From positions 41,686,501 through 41,750,500 of the forward strand of contig JAMPIT010000230.1 of assembly GCA_026261815.1 (NCBI GenBank): DNA of 64,000 nucleotides, in the 5' to 3' direction. This DNA comes from Monarcha castaneiventris obscurior. Lineage: Eukaryota > Chordata > Aves > Passeriformes > Monarchidae. Position numbers and translations under genes: made by a program. Of this stretch, positions 26,199 to 38,299 are shown piece after piece (position 1 is the first letter of the stretch; each line of letters starts with the position of its first letter). Below the pieces are notes generated by a model. The model did not search any database, was not told the DNA's origin, and saw nothing but the letters and a program-made list of their open reading frames with translations.

Positions 26199-26455
26199 AT
26201 AGAATCATTGAATGGTTTCAGGTGAAAGGACCATCTAGTTCCAAACCCCCTGCCATGGACAGGGACACCTCCCACTGGACCAAGTTGCTCACAGCTTCAT
26301 CCAGCCTGGCCTTGAGCACTGCCAGGGATGGGGCATCCACAGCTTCTCTGGGCAACCTGTTTCAGTGCCTCAGCATCCTCATAGTGAAGAATTTCTTCTG
26401 AATATCTAAGTCAGCCAGACTTTACCCGCAGCAACAGGCTGTATCTTTTGCTAGA
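26199..26455 (-). mobile_element. CR1 LINE 3' fragment (antisense)
   Basis: The plus strand starts with the complement of the CR1 3' terminus (ATAGAATCATTGAATGGTT). It then follows the antisense consensus: CCAAACCCCCTGCCATGG, CAGCCTGGCCTTGAGCACTG and GGGCAACCTGTTTCAGTGCC, ending in GTGAAGAATTTCTTC. It is 5'-truncated, as almost all avian CR1 copies are, with moderate divergence. Confidence 0.88.
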
Positions 26456-29400
26456 ACAAGAGACATTGGTGAGAAAAGTGACAACGTGATGGACGGAGTT
26501 GAGATGTTTGACATCTCAGTCATAGAAGAAAATCTGAAAGAGAGCTGAGGCTTCTCTACCAGCAGACAAGCTCTCCAAGCATCTTGGTTTTTCTTTCTGT
26601 GTCATGTCTGGTCTTTAAAAACCTCGTTCTGCAAACCTCAATTTGCTCATATCAACCGCAGAGTGCTACTGACAATTTTATAGCCCATGGGTGGAAGCAT
26701 CTTGGTAGGGCTCAGTAGAAATTGGCCTTTTTGGTGCTGTGGGAAATTCCAAAGTAAGGAAGAATTGCATTTTATTTCAGGAAAAGAAGAGGTAGTTTGT
26801 GACCAAAAGGAACAAAACACAGACGTTACTCTGAACTAATGCAGGTTAATTCTGGTTGAGATGGGAATGCACACTTGGAGCTGGGGTCTGCACTTCCAGT
26901 GAGCTCTGGCATCCAGAGCAGAACAGGGGGTTTGATGGCGCAGGGTTCTGACCCCCATTAGGGCGGAGTTACACAAGAACTGACAGGAGCAGTTCTCAAA
27001 GTCTGCTTGCTGCACTTCACACAGCCATGACTGCACAGGGCTTTGACTACATCTTCCAAGACAGGCTGCTGCAGAGCCCCAGGTCAAGTGTTTTGCATTG
27101 CCCACATCCTTTGTGCTTGGCTGCCTCTTCCCCAGCGAAGGAGCAGCCTCAGCAGGCACACTGTGGTTTTCCAAATGCATGCTTGATCCCATTGCACTGC
27201 ACAGCCCTGCGAGTACCTGCTGCAAGATCAGGGTTGAAGGTTTGCTTTTTGCATCTCAGTCAGCTCAGCTGCTGGAGAAGAGGTACTGACATGTGCAGAA
27301 GTAGCTCTGATCACTTGGAGTGGTGGCTAAACTACATAGCAAAATTCAAGAGTTTTTGCAGGGAGACTTGAAAACCTTGTGCTCCCTGGGACTGAGACAC
27401 CGTGGGGCTGCTCCTTTGGGCTGGGAGGGGAGAGGTGGGATCACATGCCCGTTTTGAAGAAGGAAATATGTTTGTTGATTCTACGTCCTGAGTGGATTCT
27501 TCATGTCATCCATGGTTAACTAACCTGAATTTCCTTATCATCCATGAATGTATTTAAAGCCTGTTTTAAATAAGGAAAAATTTGAAAAGAGAAAGGGTCC
27601 AAGGAGACCATTTTTCTAGATTATCTCAGCTTCGTGCAAGGCTGGAGACTCGTGCTAACAGCTCCTAATTGCATTACTGCCTTCAACTTCTTGCCTTTTT
27701 GTTTTCTGCCCTTTAATTTGTGGGAAGGACCTGGCCACAATTGTGAGCCCAGCTCACAAACTTGATTTTCCTTGAAAGAAACAACAGTGGTTGTTTAATG
27801 TGATTTGAGCATAATATCAGTAAAGAAGGAGGATATGCCTCTGCCAGATGAATTGAACAGGCCAGGTGGCCTGAGTGACTGGAGCTCTCTTGGGGTAAGC
27901 ATAATGCAATGCAGAAGCTGGGGAACAGTTTTGGGAAGAGCATGCCAGCCCTGGTTGCATAAAGCATTGTTTGCCCTTGCTGCACTTACCACAAGGTCTT
28001 GCCAAAGGACAGATGGCTGGAGAAGTTATGAAATGGCTCAGGAACTGGAATATTAGGATTTTGTCCCGCTTCACCAATGCTTCACACATAGAACCCCTGG
28101 TGTTACCCCCTGCTGGGGAATGTGGGCTACAGCTGACTTTCTGCAAAAAGAACCCCTTATCTGGGTGGACTTGCTGCTGCTGGCCACCTGCTTGCTCATG
28201 CTTTGGTGCTGAAATATGTGTGTAAAAGCGACACGGTGTGGCAGATGGAAATGTGCAGATGTCTTCTGCAAAGTGGTAAAGCACTTTGAGATGCCTCTTC
28301 TAACAACAGTGAATCTTCAATATAAACAAATGAGCAAAATCCTAGAGAAAAAGACGTGGGAGTGTGAGATCAAGCCAGGTCTAGCAGGATGTTAAGAATT
28401 TCTGGGCTCAGACTGAATGTTTCAGCCAATGGTTTTGCAGCCCAAACCTTTGAAAGGAACAGCTGTGCTCACAGGGGTAGCCAAAGGAAATGATTTCTTC
28501 TCTGAAAAGCCTATTGAGAGGAAAGAATGCATTGACTCTGTCTGCCAGGAGATAGATTTCACCTGGTGGCACAGACCAAATGCAGTCCAGGGCTGCCTGA
28601 ACTGCAGTCACTGCAGGATCAGCTTGAGAAGTCATTGCTGCTGCAGTTGTTCTGGGGGAACTGGGGGACAATATTTGAAGAGATGCACCTTGTCTGGGCT
28701 GTGCCTTTAGCCTTTGAGTAGGCATGGCACACCAGGAGGAAGTTCTGGGGTTTGGGGAAGTAGTGACTAAAACAGTACAGGAACATTTCTGGTTGTGGTC
28801 AATTGTTTCTGGTGCAAGCTACTAGTTGCCTCATTGTTAACATAAACAGTGCTCTGAATGTACTGTGTTTTGGGAGTTGTTTTATCAAAAGTGATTTATT
28901 TTCCCTTGACTCATGGGACAAAGAGTGTTGGGAAACTGGCTGTGCTCTGGAAATGTCTTTGCACAAGGAAATTCCTCCAACTCTGTCTTCTGTAGAAAAC
29001 TTAATTTTAATTATAAAAAGCTTTGCTTTCCCCAGTCAGTTCTGTTTTTCCAAAGTGTGACTGAGCCACCCCCTCACTGAGCTACTTCCCAGCCACCATT
29101 TGAGATGCCATCGGGTTATCAACCCAATAAAGCCTCAGGCCATTCTCCCTTGCAATCTTTTGCTTCTTCCTTGCAATTTTATTTTAAAGCTGTTATAGTC
29201 CAGACCACCCTGACTCCAAATTTAACCCAAAGAACAGCCCCAGTCTTTGGTTCTCTCCAGAAGCAGAAGGCCACTCGGAGCAAAGAGAACATATATACAT
29301 GTATATACAATCTGTATATAATCTTCTCCAAAACTCAAAGGAAATTAGTGGTCAGTGGTGAGCAGAGTGGGGTTTTTTGCCTTCCTTTATTGTTTCATCT

Positions 29401-30227
29401 GGTTTTCTAGCACCACCCTCTTCACAGGCTGCAATGTGGAGCGGCAATTTTGGAAGCCAAGTAATTCAGATGGGTGGCAGCAGAGGGAGCAGCAGAACAG
29501 CAGCGATGTGTGCTCAGGTCCTGCACCTCCGTGGCAGGGGGAGCTCTTCAGGTCTGCAGTGTCAAGAGGTCTGTGCCAAAGATTGCCTCATCCAAGCCTC
29601 TACCAGAACACAGAGCAGCTGCCACTCTGAGAAAATGCAGGGACAACACAGCAGCCAACAAATTTGTCCTGGTGATAGGCAAATGCCGTACTGTGACTTG
29701 CCTCATGCTGAGTCACCTTATCCCTCTGGGCACAGGGGGCTCCTCGTAAATCAGGTTTTAGTTTTCATGAGAGTTGCAGCACGTCCATTCAAGAGAGCAG
29801 GTAGCAACTCACAACAGCAGAAGAGGGACCATCACATAGCCAGTGGAGAGGGTGATACAGTGGTGCTTCATTCATTGACCTGGCTGCAGCCCTTTGTTCT
29901 TCCATGTGGCTTTTGCATCCACAGGAAAAGGCTCCCCATTGCTGCCTCGGCTGAGTTCCACACTGGGGGCAGCGTGAAAGGGCTCCCAGCCTGGCCAGGG
30001 CAGTCCACTGGGAGTGTTGGAGGCACACAAGGTGCTACCCAGCTGGGTTTGGGTGCCAAGGAGTCACGCAGGATTGGGGTGGGCAGTAGCTGATGCCAGC
30101 AAGTACCAGTGGGCTGAGTAAGGCAAACTCAAACTCTCTGATGTTCTGCTAAGCATAAGGGATGTGCTGAAGGGAAAGCGAAACAAAACTGGTTAGAAAG
30201 TGCTGTGAAGACAGCAGTGACACACAC
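26456..30227. other. Intergenic DNA, no gene recognised
   Basis: Contains two longer open frames without recognisable homology. One has 97 codons at 28417-28710 (plus). The other has 238 codons at 29377-30093 (plus), counted from a TTG, with its first ATG 19 codons in. Neither has neighbouring splice-linked exons that I can identify. Confidence 0.4.
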
Positions 30228-30900
30228 AGTTCTGTGATGGTTGATGAAAAACTCAGCATGAGCCAACAGTGTGCACTCAGAGACCAGAAAGCCAAATGAA
30301 TCCTGGGCTGCATCAAAAGAAGTATGGCCAGCAGGTCAAGAAAGGTGATTCTGTCCATCTGCTCTGCTCTTGTTAGGAGCCACCTGGAGTGCTGAGTACA
30401 GTTCTGGTGTCCCTGACAAAAGAAGGACATGGAAGTGTTGGAACAAGTCCAGAGGAGACCACAAAATTCAAAAGGGGACTGGAGCACCTTCCCTACAAAG
30501 ACAGGCTGAGAAAGTTGGAGCTGTTCACCCTGGAGAAGAGAAGGTTGCGTGGAGACTTCATAGTAGCCTTCCAATATCTGAAGGGGGCCTACAGGGAAGT
30601 CAGAGAGGGACTTTTCATGGGGAACTGCAGTGATAGGAAAAGGAGTAACGGGTACAAGCTGAAAAAGGGGAAATTTAGGTTAGACATTAGGAAGAAATTT
30701 TTTACACTGAGACGGGTGAGACACTGGCACAGGTTGCCCAGGGAGGCTGGGGATGCCCCAACCCTGACAGGGTTCAAAGCCAGGTTGGATGGGGCACTGA
30801 GCAACCTGGTGTAGTGGGAGGAGTCTCTGCCTGTGGCAGGAGGGTTGGGACTAGATGATCTTTAAGGTCCCTTCCAACCCTTTAACATTCTGTTTCTGTG
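30228..30900 (+). mobile_element. CR1 LINE 3' fragment (sense), longest copy in the window
   Basis: Begins with the CR1 reverse-transcriptase C-terminal text (GATGAAAAACTCAGCATGAG, CTGGGCTGCATCAAAAGAAG, CACCTGGAGTGCTGAGTAC). It continues through CAGGCTGAGAAAGTTGGAGC and AGGTTGCCCAGGGAGGCTGG. It ends with GGACTAGATGATCTTTAAGG, CCCTTCCAACCC and a degenerate terminal ATTCTGTTTCTGTG. It is 5'-truncated and its coding frame is broken. The 141-codon open frame at 30389-30814 is remnant or chance coding within this element and is not a host gene. Confidence 0.93.
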
Positions 30901-32599
30901 TTTTTTGCTTCTTTACACTACGCCCAGCCTTTCGCTTTGTGCAAACATGGCTCAGTGGGTAGGATTTTCTCCCTTTCTCTTCTCTCTCCCTTTGGCTAAC
31001 GCCTTGCAAGTCTCTGGGACTTCAACATCAGAATGGCTTCACAAGTGGAAATGGTCTGATAAGAGTGAGCCCATTTCATAGTCAATAAAAACAGATTGTG
31101 GCTGCACTGCCAGGGCCGAGGACAGGCTTTGTAACAAAGCTGGGCTCCTTGCAGTGACATTGCTCATCCATCTCTCTGGAAAACACACCTCCTTCTGCCT
31201 GCACACACCGATGCTGAAGCTGCTCCCATTACCTCTTCCCAGGCCATATCCCAGGGCTGCAGTCAGGAGCCTCGGGAGCAGAGCAGCACCCCCTTGTACA
31301 TACTAGTCACATCAATGGCTGTCAGCACAGTTTCCATCTGTTTGAGCATCATTCCTGCAGCAATGGGCTCAGCAGGAACACTGGAAATCCCACCCAAGAT
31401 GTGGTACACAAATTCTTTAGACATATGGGTTATAATCCTCTTAGGAAAAAAAAAAAAAAGGGTGCATATAGCTTAAATACACCAGCAGAATGGAATTCTG
31501 TAGAAAAATACAACCCTGTTGTTCACATTATCTCTGAGCCATAAAAAGGAGTTAATGGACTTTATCTGGAGGCTTGAATTTTGCGAAGCTTTGGAGAAAG
31601 ACATGAGATTATTTCTCCCAAAACTGTGATGTGCTCCTTTGTCCTAACAGTTGTGTTTGTTTTTTGCCTATAGGAATCTGAGGGGGAATAGAGTCAGCTT
31701 CTTTACACACATTTTACTTAACAGGCTCATTCAGCTCTAAGATTGCTATTTAAATACAGTGCAGTGGCTGGTGAGATCTCTTAAGGACAGTCCCACCTTC
31801 CAGTGTATCATCAGGAGGATATGTGTACATAGAGACGTGGAGGGGTCAACATTTTGTTGGCAGCAGAAACCTTCAGATATGTTCTGCTTTAGCAAGAAAA
31901 ATAAGAAGTGGTTTTGCTTGGTTTCGACTGCCAAGAAACCCAGCTACTAAGAGACAAAGCGATGGTCTTTTTCATGGCCAAATAATGGAGCATTTATGTT
32001 CTCTATGGAACAGATGGGAAAGTGGTATGCCATGTCACTGCTGTCTGGAAAAGAGAAATGGGCTGGTGTTCAGGGTCTGCCAGGAGTGCTGCTATTAAGA
32101 AAAGTCAGAATTACATGTCAGACACAGAGATCAGCGTCTTTCAAAAAATGCATTTAAACTCTCACTTGTCTACACTGTAGAAACAAACTGACAATTTCTC
32201 CACTTAAAAAATCCTGGAAACCTCCTGTTTTCTGTTTCCTCACAGCCAATTACCAAAAGGACTACTTCTTATCATCCTGCAGAATTGCTTACTCATCCCA
32301 TCCCTGCATGAACTACCAGGAAAACCATGGCCAAACCCTGCCTGGCTGCAAGCAGGGAGTGATGGTCTCCTTTGCACCACTCAGCTGGATTAAGGGGCTG
32401 GATTTCTCCTTGCCCTTGCCCTGGGGGAGCATGGAGAATCCCCAGAGCTGCAATCCTGCCGGCACAAAGCCTGTTGCAGGCAACCACAGGCAAGATACCA
32501 GCCTCCACTTCCACACAAGCCTCTTTGGCCAAGGTTGCTCCTGCTTGTGCTCTGTTGGACAGGTGCTGCCCAGCTGCTGCCCAGTTGCTGGCACCACGT
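30901..32599. other. Intergenic DNA, no gene recognised
   Basis: Unique-looking sequence between two CR1 copies. It contains a poly(A) run near 31447-31460 and only short unrecognised open frames. Confidence 0.45.
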
Positions 32600-32850
32600 C
32601 CTTTCTAACCAGCCTCAGCACAATAAAACTGCAAATTTGCTAATGGCAGACTGAACACCCTTGTCCAGATCATCAGTAAAGATATTAAACAGGACTGGTC
32701 CTAACACAGATCCCTGGGGGACTGTGACTGGATGTGGCACCATTCACTATGACTCTCAGGGCCCAGCCATCCAGCCAGTTCTTAACCCAGCAAAGGGTGC
32801 ACCTGTCCAAGCTGTGGGCTGCCGACTTAGTACAGAAATTTCAGCTCAAA
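32600..32850 (-). mobile_element. CR1 LINE internal fragment (antisense, RT region)
   Basis: The plus strand matches the antisense CR1 reverse-transcriptase region in order: CCTTGTCCAGATCATCAGTA, AAGATATTAAACAGGACTGG, GATCCCTGGGGGACTG, CCATTCACTATGACTCTCAG, GCCATCCAGCCAGTTCTTAA and GTGCACCTGTCCAAGC. Both ends fade into unrelated sequence and the 3' terminus is absent, so this is an internal remnant. Confidence 0.8.
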
Positions 32851-35800
32851 TGTGTGTTTCAGGATGGCTTCCAGGCTCTTCCTTTGGGATGTTTCTGCTT
32901 CCCTAGACTGTGGTTATCACAGGGCTGATGGTCAGGACAGAGGGGAAGAGCTCAGGGGGAACAGGAGGCCACCAACATTTGGTGCTGACTGTGAGTGTTG
33001 TACCTGCCTCGTGAAACCCATGGGGCACAAGTGGAAGCATAGGTCTCAGAAAACAATCCCAACCCAAAAGAAGGTTTTGCTTTAAAAACAGGGTGACAGA
33101 TTCCTTGATGAGCTGGGCTTCTTGAGGCTTTGCAAAACTGAATTGGACAAGGGAATTCCTACTGACTTTTCACTTTACCTTGACTTTTTGCCTTACCCAT
33201 GTCCTGGTAGAAGTTGTAACCATGTGCAAATCTCCTCTAAGGCAGACAAAAAGTTCATCCACCAGCACAAACCACACTGTTCAGAGTACATCTGTGCTTT
33301 GGACCAAGTCTATGGGCCAGTCACGACTCCCAGGACTTTCCTGTCCACCTCCTACATGTGACTCCAAGGCTGTCTCCGAGACATGTACCAGTCATATTTA
33401 GGGAAGGGGAAATGTTATTTAATGTGTTTTAACTTCCTTAAATTAAATGGCTACTCCATAAGCCTGTATGAAAAACTAAAGCCCCTTCCTGCCAGAAAAG
33501 GTCACATTTGGGATTATTTCTTCCTATCTCAATCTGGAACAAGAGATTGGCTAAGGAAGCAGCTACCAGATAAATTTAGTTATGGGGAACAGAAATTTAC
33601 TCTATGCGTCAACGTTTGTTGTCTGTGTAAACCAGCCTGAAAAACATCTAATTTCTTTTTTTTTCCTGAGAAATGTGGAGAACAAGCTGTGAAGCCCGGA
33701 GGCTTTTTTGGATAAAGTGAATAAAAAATGCCATCAGTGCATGTCTTATGGTAGGGGGCTTCTCTCTACTGCACTCCCCTTGTCTTTTCAAATTAAGATG
33801 AGATTAGCCTCAGCTTGTCTGTGTAAATGCCAGGAATCTTCTTAAAGGGGGCTGTCTCAGCTGCCTCTGCCTGGGGAGGAGACTGGCAGAGCACACAGCG
33901 AGGGCTGATGTGGCTCCTGTCAGTGCCTCTCTCTCTCCCTCCACTGACTGTAAAGTGAGCAGACAACTCCTCCCAATCGCTCTTTCAAATGCTCAGTTTG
34001 CAAATGAAATAAACTGATCACCAATACGTACCTTCAGCTGACAGAAGTCTGACTGAATTCTCAGAGAAGAAGAAAATTGAACTGGAGGTCACTAATAATA
34101 TTATTCCCTCATTTCTATATTAGAATCCTTTTTTAATGTGATGCTCCAAGGCAAAGCACAGCCCTGCTAGCAAATGAAAGCTTCTGGGGAAGCAGTTTTT
34201 CTGAGTAAGAGAGAAATGAATGTTGAATGTCCTGCTGAGTGTTCTTCAGAGGGCAGAAATGACTTTAAACTGTATGATGTGTTTTTCCTCTGTTCCTATT
34301 TGTCCTGAAAACTGAAATTAAGGTAAATTCCATTTTTCAACTAACTTCTGCTCTCACTTGTGCCATTATATACACACTGAAAACAGTTGTATGATTTGTA
34401 TTTCTTGTGGGACACTGACACTGTCTTAGCCTGTTGATTTGATCACATAACTTTTTCTCTCCTTTGCATATATCTTAACTGAAAATCCATGCACAGCATT
34501 TCTTACTTGTAGAGTTGAAACTGGGGAGATAAAATACAACAGAACAAAAATACAGGTTTTGATTTAAGGAGTTTTGAGGTAAAAAGGAAAAGATCCAAGT
34601 GCCTTAGGTTCCTGCAAGGTTCTCCTTACCATCACTGACCTGATGGAGGGCTTCCCAGCTGGAAGATATGATGGAAACATAATATCAGAGCACACAATCC
34701 TGATCAACCATCCACAAGGCATGACGCTTTGTAGGTTGGAGCCTCTGATTGTAATTCCATGGAGCCTGCAAGATGGCATATGATGAATGAACTTGTTTTG
34801 TGAAACGTGGCATTATCCAAGAGCTAACTTTGCAGTACTAAAAATCAGCCAGGAACAAGCTACCTCACAGAAGCATTTTCCTACATTCTCTGGAAAAGCC
34901 GGATGCAAAATCAGAGGGAGGACACCTGGCCCCAAGTGAAAAACCATTCCTCTGGCTCCTCCCAAAGTGCAACACAGAGCCTTTTGACTCTTGGTGGGTA
35001 GGATGCCAAGGCATATGGAAATTTGGAGATGGAAATAGCAAGCGTTACTAACAGGGTTTCCAATCACAGCTCTCTAACCACTGCCTACTCTGCAGCAGGG
35101 GTGTGAAGAGCAGAATAACGTGATGAGGGACAGGACAGGAGCAGGTCTGAACACTTCCCAGGCAGAGGCAGGGATCAGAGCTGAGGTCTTTGTGAGAAGG
35201 GTCCTGTGTCAGGGGCCAGCAGCAATTGTGGCAGAGATCAGGAGCAGCCCAGGAGCAGCCCTGCTGGCTGTGTAGCTCCTGGCCTGTGGGCAGACCTGCC
35301 CTGAGGCTTGCTGTCACTGAATGGTCAGCATGGAAGGAGAGAGTAAGGGGTGAAGACAGTGGTTAGTACTGTCCTCTCATCCCTGGAGAACCTTGATTAT
35401 TCACAGAGGCTTCTCTGCTCCCTTAGGACAGCTGCTAAGGAGCAGCACACCCCAGCATGAGCTGAAACAGGACACAGTGATGGTCAGGACCTCAATCTAA
35501 ACTATTCATTTCTTAAGTGCTGTCTGCACTACCATGTAAAACCAGAGAGGATGACTGCCTTGGCAAGGACTTAGCCTGCATGCCTGAAAACCGCAGCGTG
35601 ATACAGACTGAAGGCCACAAGCAACTTTCCAGTTAGAACTGTGACTGGTGGTAAAAGTTCCAGGGCCACTTGTTGTCACAGTACTGAATCCTACACATCC
35701 TTGCCTCCAAAACTCGCTGACCACAAGCCACTGGATAGACTGTCCCTGTCCTGTGCTGCCTGTGTCACATTCTGGCTGACCTGAACCACCTCCCCCATGG

Positions 35801-36937
35801 ATGGCATTAAATTCTGGCAGCCAAAAGTGCTCCCTGACATGCTTTCTTTGTGTAGACATAGCTCTCCTGTCCTCCAAAGGCAGCATGTCTTTTTCTGGCT
35901 GTAGCAGGCAGATTCTGCCTTTGCTAAATCAAAAATGAAAATGTCAGTAGCACAATTTTGGCCCGAGCTGTGGAGTTTCTTTCTTGCAACTGTACTTTGA
36001 AGAAACTCAGTGGCAGGTCTGTCACTGGCTTCAGTCAAAACAGGACCCAAACATGGTGTTGCAGATAAGCCTTCTTCTAGGATTAAGTGAATTTAGACTT
36101 TAAATCGCTGCTCAGAGCCATCACTGATTTTTCTGTACCTATTTTTTAGCTTAATTTCATAAAGAAACTAGGCTACTGTGACCTGATTGTATGCCATTTT
36201 CCCAGGTCCACTAACTTTTGATCCTGTTGGCCAATTTCCAGTCCTCCACCTGGGATTAAATTCCTGCCCGCATACAGACAGAGAGGCAGCACTCTCAGAA
36301 AAGGATTGTGATGTGATCACTGCTCCTGTCACATCCCTGAGAATCATCAGGCCACAGAGGTGCACAGAGCACTCAGTGCTTCTGCCATGGCTTTGAGATG
36401 TTTAGATATCAGCAAACCTCAAGACAAAAATCTGTAAGAAACCTGGCTTTTCCCATTCTTAGTACTTACAGTTGTTGCTACTGGTACTGCTCAACTTTTT
36501 AGATTTATGCAGTGCTGAATTTCGGTGACAAAGAATCATCTATACAGTGAAGTGCTCAGGAGCTGGATACCATTCCAGAAAAGTGAAAAAACAGCAGCAT
36601 ATTTTAAAGTTTTGGCAACTGAGATATTTATGTCAAAAAGCAATGCACCTTCATATAGTAGAAATTTAGTAATTGGCTGTTGTCATCAACCACTTTGGTT
36701 CAGAAACATCTTGGTTTCTGACCTCTAAGGTATTTAAGATTTGAGTGCTTTGCAGTAAGTCTTTGGTATCTACCTGCTCATGCTCTAGGCATGAGAAGAA
36801 ACGAGTTCTTTGTCTCCCCGAGCCAGGAAAAATTACTAGTTTCACTGCTGCTTTTTCTCTCTTAAAACTGAAGCCTCCACAGTGGGAGTTTAGTTACTGG
36901 GCTGATTTTCACAAAAGTTTTAGTTTGATTCTTGCAG
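32851..36937. other. Intergenic DNA upstream of XCR1, no gene recognised
   Basis: No conserved exon found. The XCR1 promoter and any untranslated exon should lie here or further left, but I cannot place a transcription start. A stretch near 33090-33400 is suggestive of an unidentified repeat, and I could not match it to CR1. Confidence 0.4.
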
Positions 36938-36984
36938 TCCTCTGAAGTAGCTGCTGGAGAAAAGCACAAGATTTGCACAGAAAA

Positions 36985-37989
36985 ATGGATGAAGGATATT
37001 ATTTAGATGATAATTACTCATATGAATACCTTCATGAAACCAACGTCTGTGAAATGGGTGACTATTTCATATTTAACATCTATCTCACTGCTGTCCTCTA
37101 CACTCTGGTATTTTCGCTCAGCCTGCTAGGAAACATTTTGGTGTTATGGATCCTATTCAAATATGAAAACCTTACATCTTTAACAAACATCTTCATCATG
37201 AATCTCTGTATCTCTGATTTAGTCTTCTCCTGCATGCTGCCTTTTTGGGTAGTGGACCAGTCCTTTGGATGGATTTTTGGTGAGTTCCTTTGCAAAGCAT
37301 CGAATGCTGTTTTCTCCATTGGCTACTACAGCGGTGTTTTCTTTTTGACTCTCATGACTATCCTGAGGTACTTGTTTGTAGTGAACCCCCTTTCAACTTT
37401 GAGATCCCAGACGTGGTGCTGTGGTGTTCTGGTGTCCTTGGCCGTTTGGACTGTTAGCATATTAATTGTGGTTCCTGAGGTGATTCACACTACAGTGCAA
37501 GAAGACCTGGAAGAGCACACGTTCTGTGATTATGCTGATGGGAATTGGAAAAGGGTGGACATTTATGTGAGAAATATACTCTTCTTGCTTTCCTTTGGAG
37601 TCATCATATTCTGTTACTTCAAGATACTCATAATCCTGCTCAGAGCAAGATCTCGCAGAAAGCACAAAACTGTGAAACTCATCCTTATTATTGTGGTGGC
37701 TTTTTTCCTGTGCTGGGCACCCTACAACATCCTCAGCTTTCTGAGTACTTTTCCATCACCCACCTGTCAGTATGCAAAAGACTCCAACCTTGCCTTTCAC
37801 ATCAGCCGTAAAATTGCATTCTCCCACTGCTGCCTCAACCCTGTGCTCTATGTATTTGTGGGAGTCAAGTTCAAGAGGCATTTGGCACAGTTATGCAGTC
37901 TGTGTTTACACTGCAGCAATGCTCAAGCCTCCAGCCCCAGGACCTGCTATGAAGGCAAATTGCAGCATGAAGGGGCATCCATCTACTGA
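36985..37989 (+). CDS. XCR1: XC chemokine receptor 1 (lymphotactin receptor), 334 aa, intact
   Basis: Class A GPCR for the C-family chemokine XCL1. In mammals and birds it marks cross-presenting (cDC1) dendritic cells. Identity rests on the TM2 block SLTNIFIMNLCISDLVF, the intracellular loop 2 text NPLSTLR, the TM6-TM7 text (HCCLNPVLYVFVGVKF) and the C-terminal EGASIY, all close to mammalian XCR1. Cysteines C22, C103, C181 and C261 form the usual disulfides. CWAP lies at 243-246 and NPVLY at 285-289. The TM3 motif is LRY (127-129) instead of DRY; mammalian XCR1 has HRY, so loss of the Asp is typical. The N-terminus is rich in Asp, Glu and Tyr (Tyr 5, 6, 11, 13, 15), with a sequon at Asn10. 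I chose the ATG at 36985; the frame is open 12 nt further upstream but has only a TTG there. Possible acceptors precede it (CAG ending at 36937 or 36980). It lies about 6 kb upstream of FYCO1 in the same orientation, as in human. Confidence 0.95.
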   Translation: MDEGYYLDDNYSYEYLHETNVCEMGDYFIFNIYLTAVLYTLVFSLSLLGNILVLWILFKYENLTSLTNIFIMNLCISDLVFSCMLPFWVVDQSFGWIFGEFLCKASNAVFSIGYYSGVFFLTLMTILRYLFVVNPLSTLRSQTWCCGVLVSLAVWTVSILIVVPEVIHTTVQEDLEEHTFCDYADGNWKRVDIYVRNILFLLSFGVIIFCYFKILIILLRARSRRKHKTVKLILIIVVAFFLCWAPYNILSFLSTFPSPTCQYAKDSNLAFHISRKIAFSHCCLNPVLYVFVGVKFKRHLAQLCSLCLHCSNAQASSPRTCYEGKLQHEGASIY

Positions 37990-38286
37990 AGCAAGACCTA
38001 ACTATTAGGACTAACCCTGAACAAACTTTCAGATTTTGCATGCCATGGATAGCCTCTAATTCTGAGAGGCACTTCCCTGAGAAGGACACATAAATTTACT
38101 CTTTGCAAACATGCTGTGTATGGAAAATAACAAAATGTATTTGCAGTGGGATGAAGAGATGAGAATGCCAAGAAATTACTTCATTGGCCTGAAAGTGTTA
38201 AGTCTACAATTTTTTGCACAGTGAGATGGATTTTCTCTCATTTATACTCTCTTTTGAAAAGAAAAAGATTGCTTTTTCCTTTGGGC

Positions 38287-38292
38287 ATTAAA
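38287..38292 (+). terminator. XCR1: Candidate poly(A) signal of XCR1
   Basis: ATTAAA occurs about 300 nt after the XCR1 stop codon, in AT-rich sequence. It is the second most common poly(A) hexamer and its distance is reasonable. Later sites are equally possible without transcript data. Confidence 0.3.
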
Positions 38293-38299
38293 ATATCAG

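Noticed and set aside
28417..28710. 97-codon frame with a faint SET/MYND-like look (GNDFFSEKPIERKECI followed by a CxxCxxC cluster)
   Set aside because: The resemblance is a handful of positions, key SET residues are not evident, and a long open frame exists on the opposite strand too. An HHpred or tblastn search with SMYD-family proteins would decide; a full-length degraded match would revive it as a pseudogene.
30389..30814. 141-codon frame
   Set aside because: It lies inside the sense CR1 LINE copy and reflects the element, with no separate host gene.
33090..33400. Possible unidentified repeat upstream of XCR1
   Set aside because: Text is suggestive but matches no CR1 segment I know and shows no termini or duplication within the window. 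A genome-wide copy-number search would settle it.
36578..36588. IRF-like GAAAAGTGAAA upstream of XCR1
   Set aside because: XCR1-expressing dendritic cells depend on IRF8, but the spacing between GAAA half-sites is 3 nt, where the ISRE has 2, and there is no adjacent AP-1 half-site. Too weak to call.
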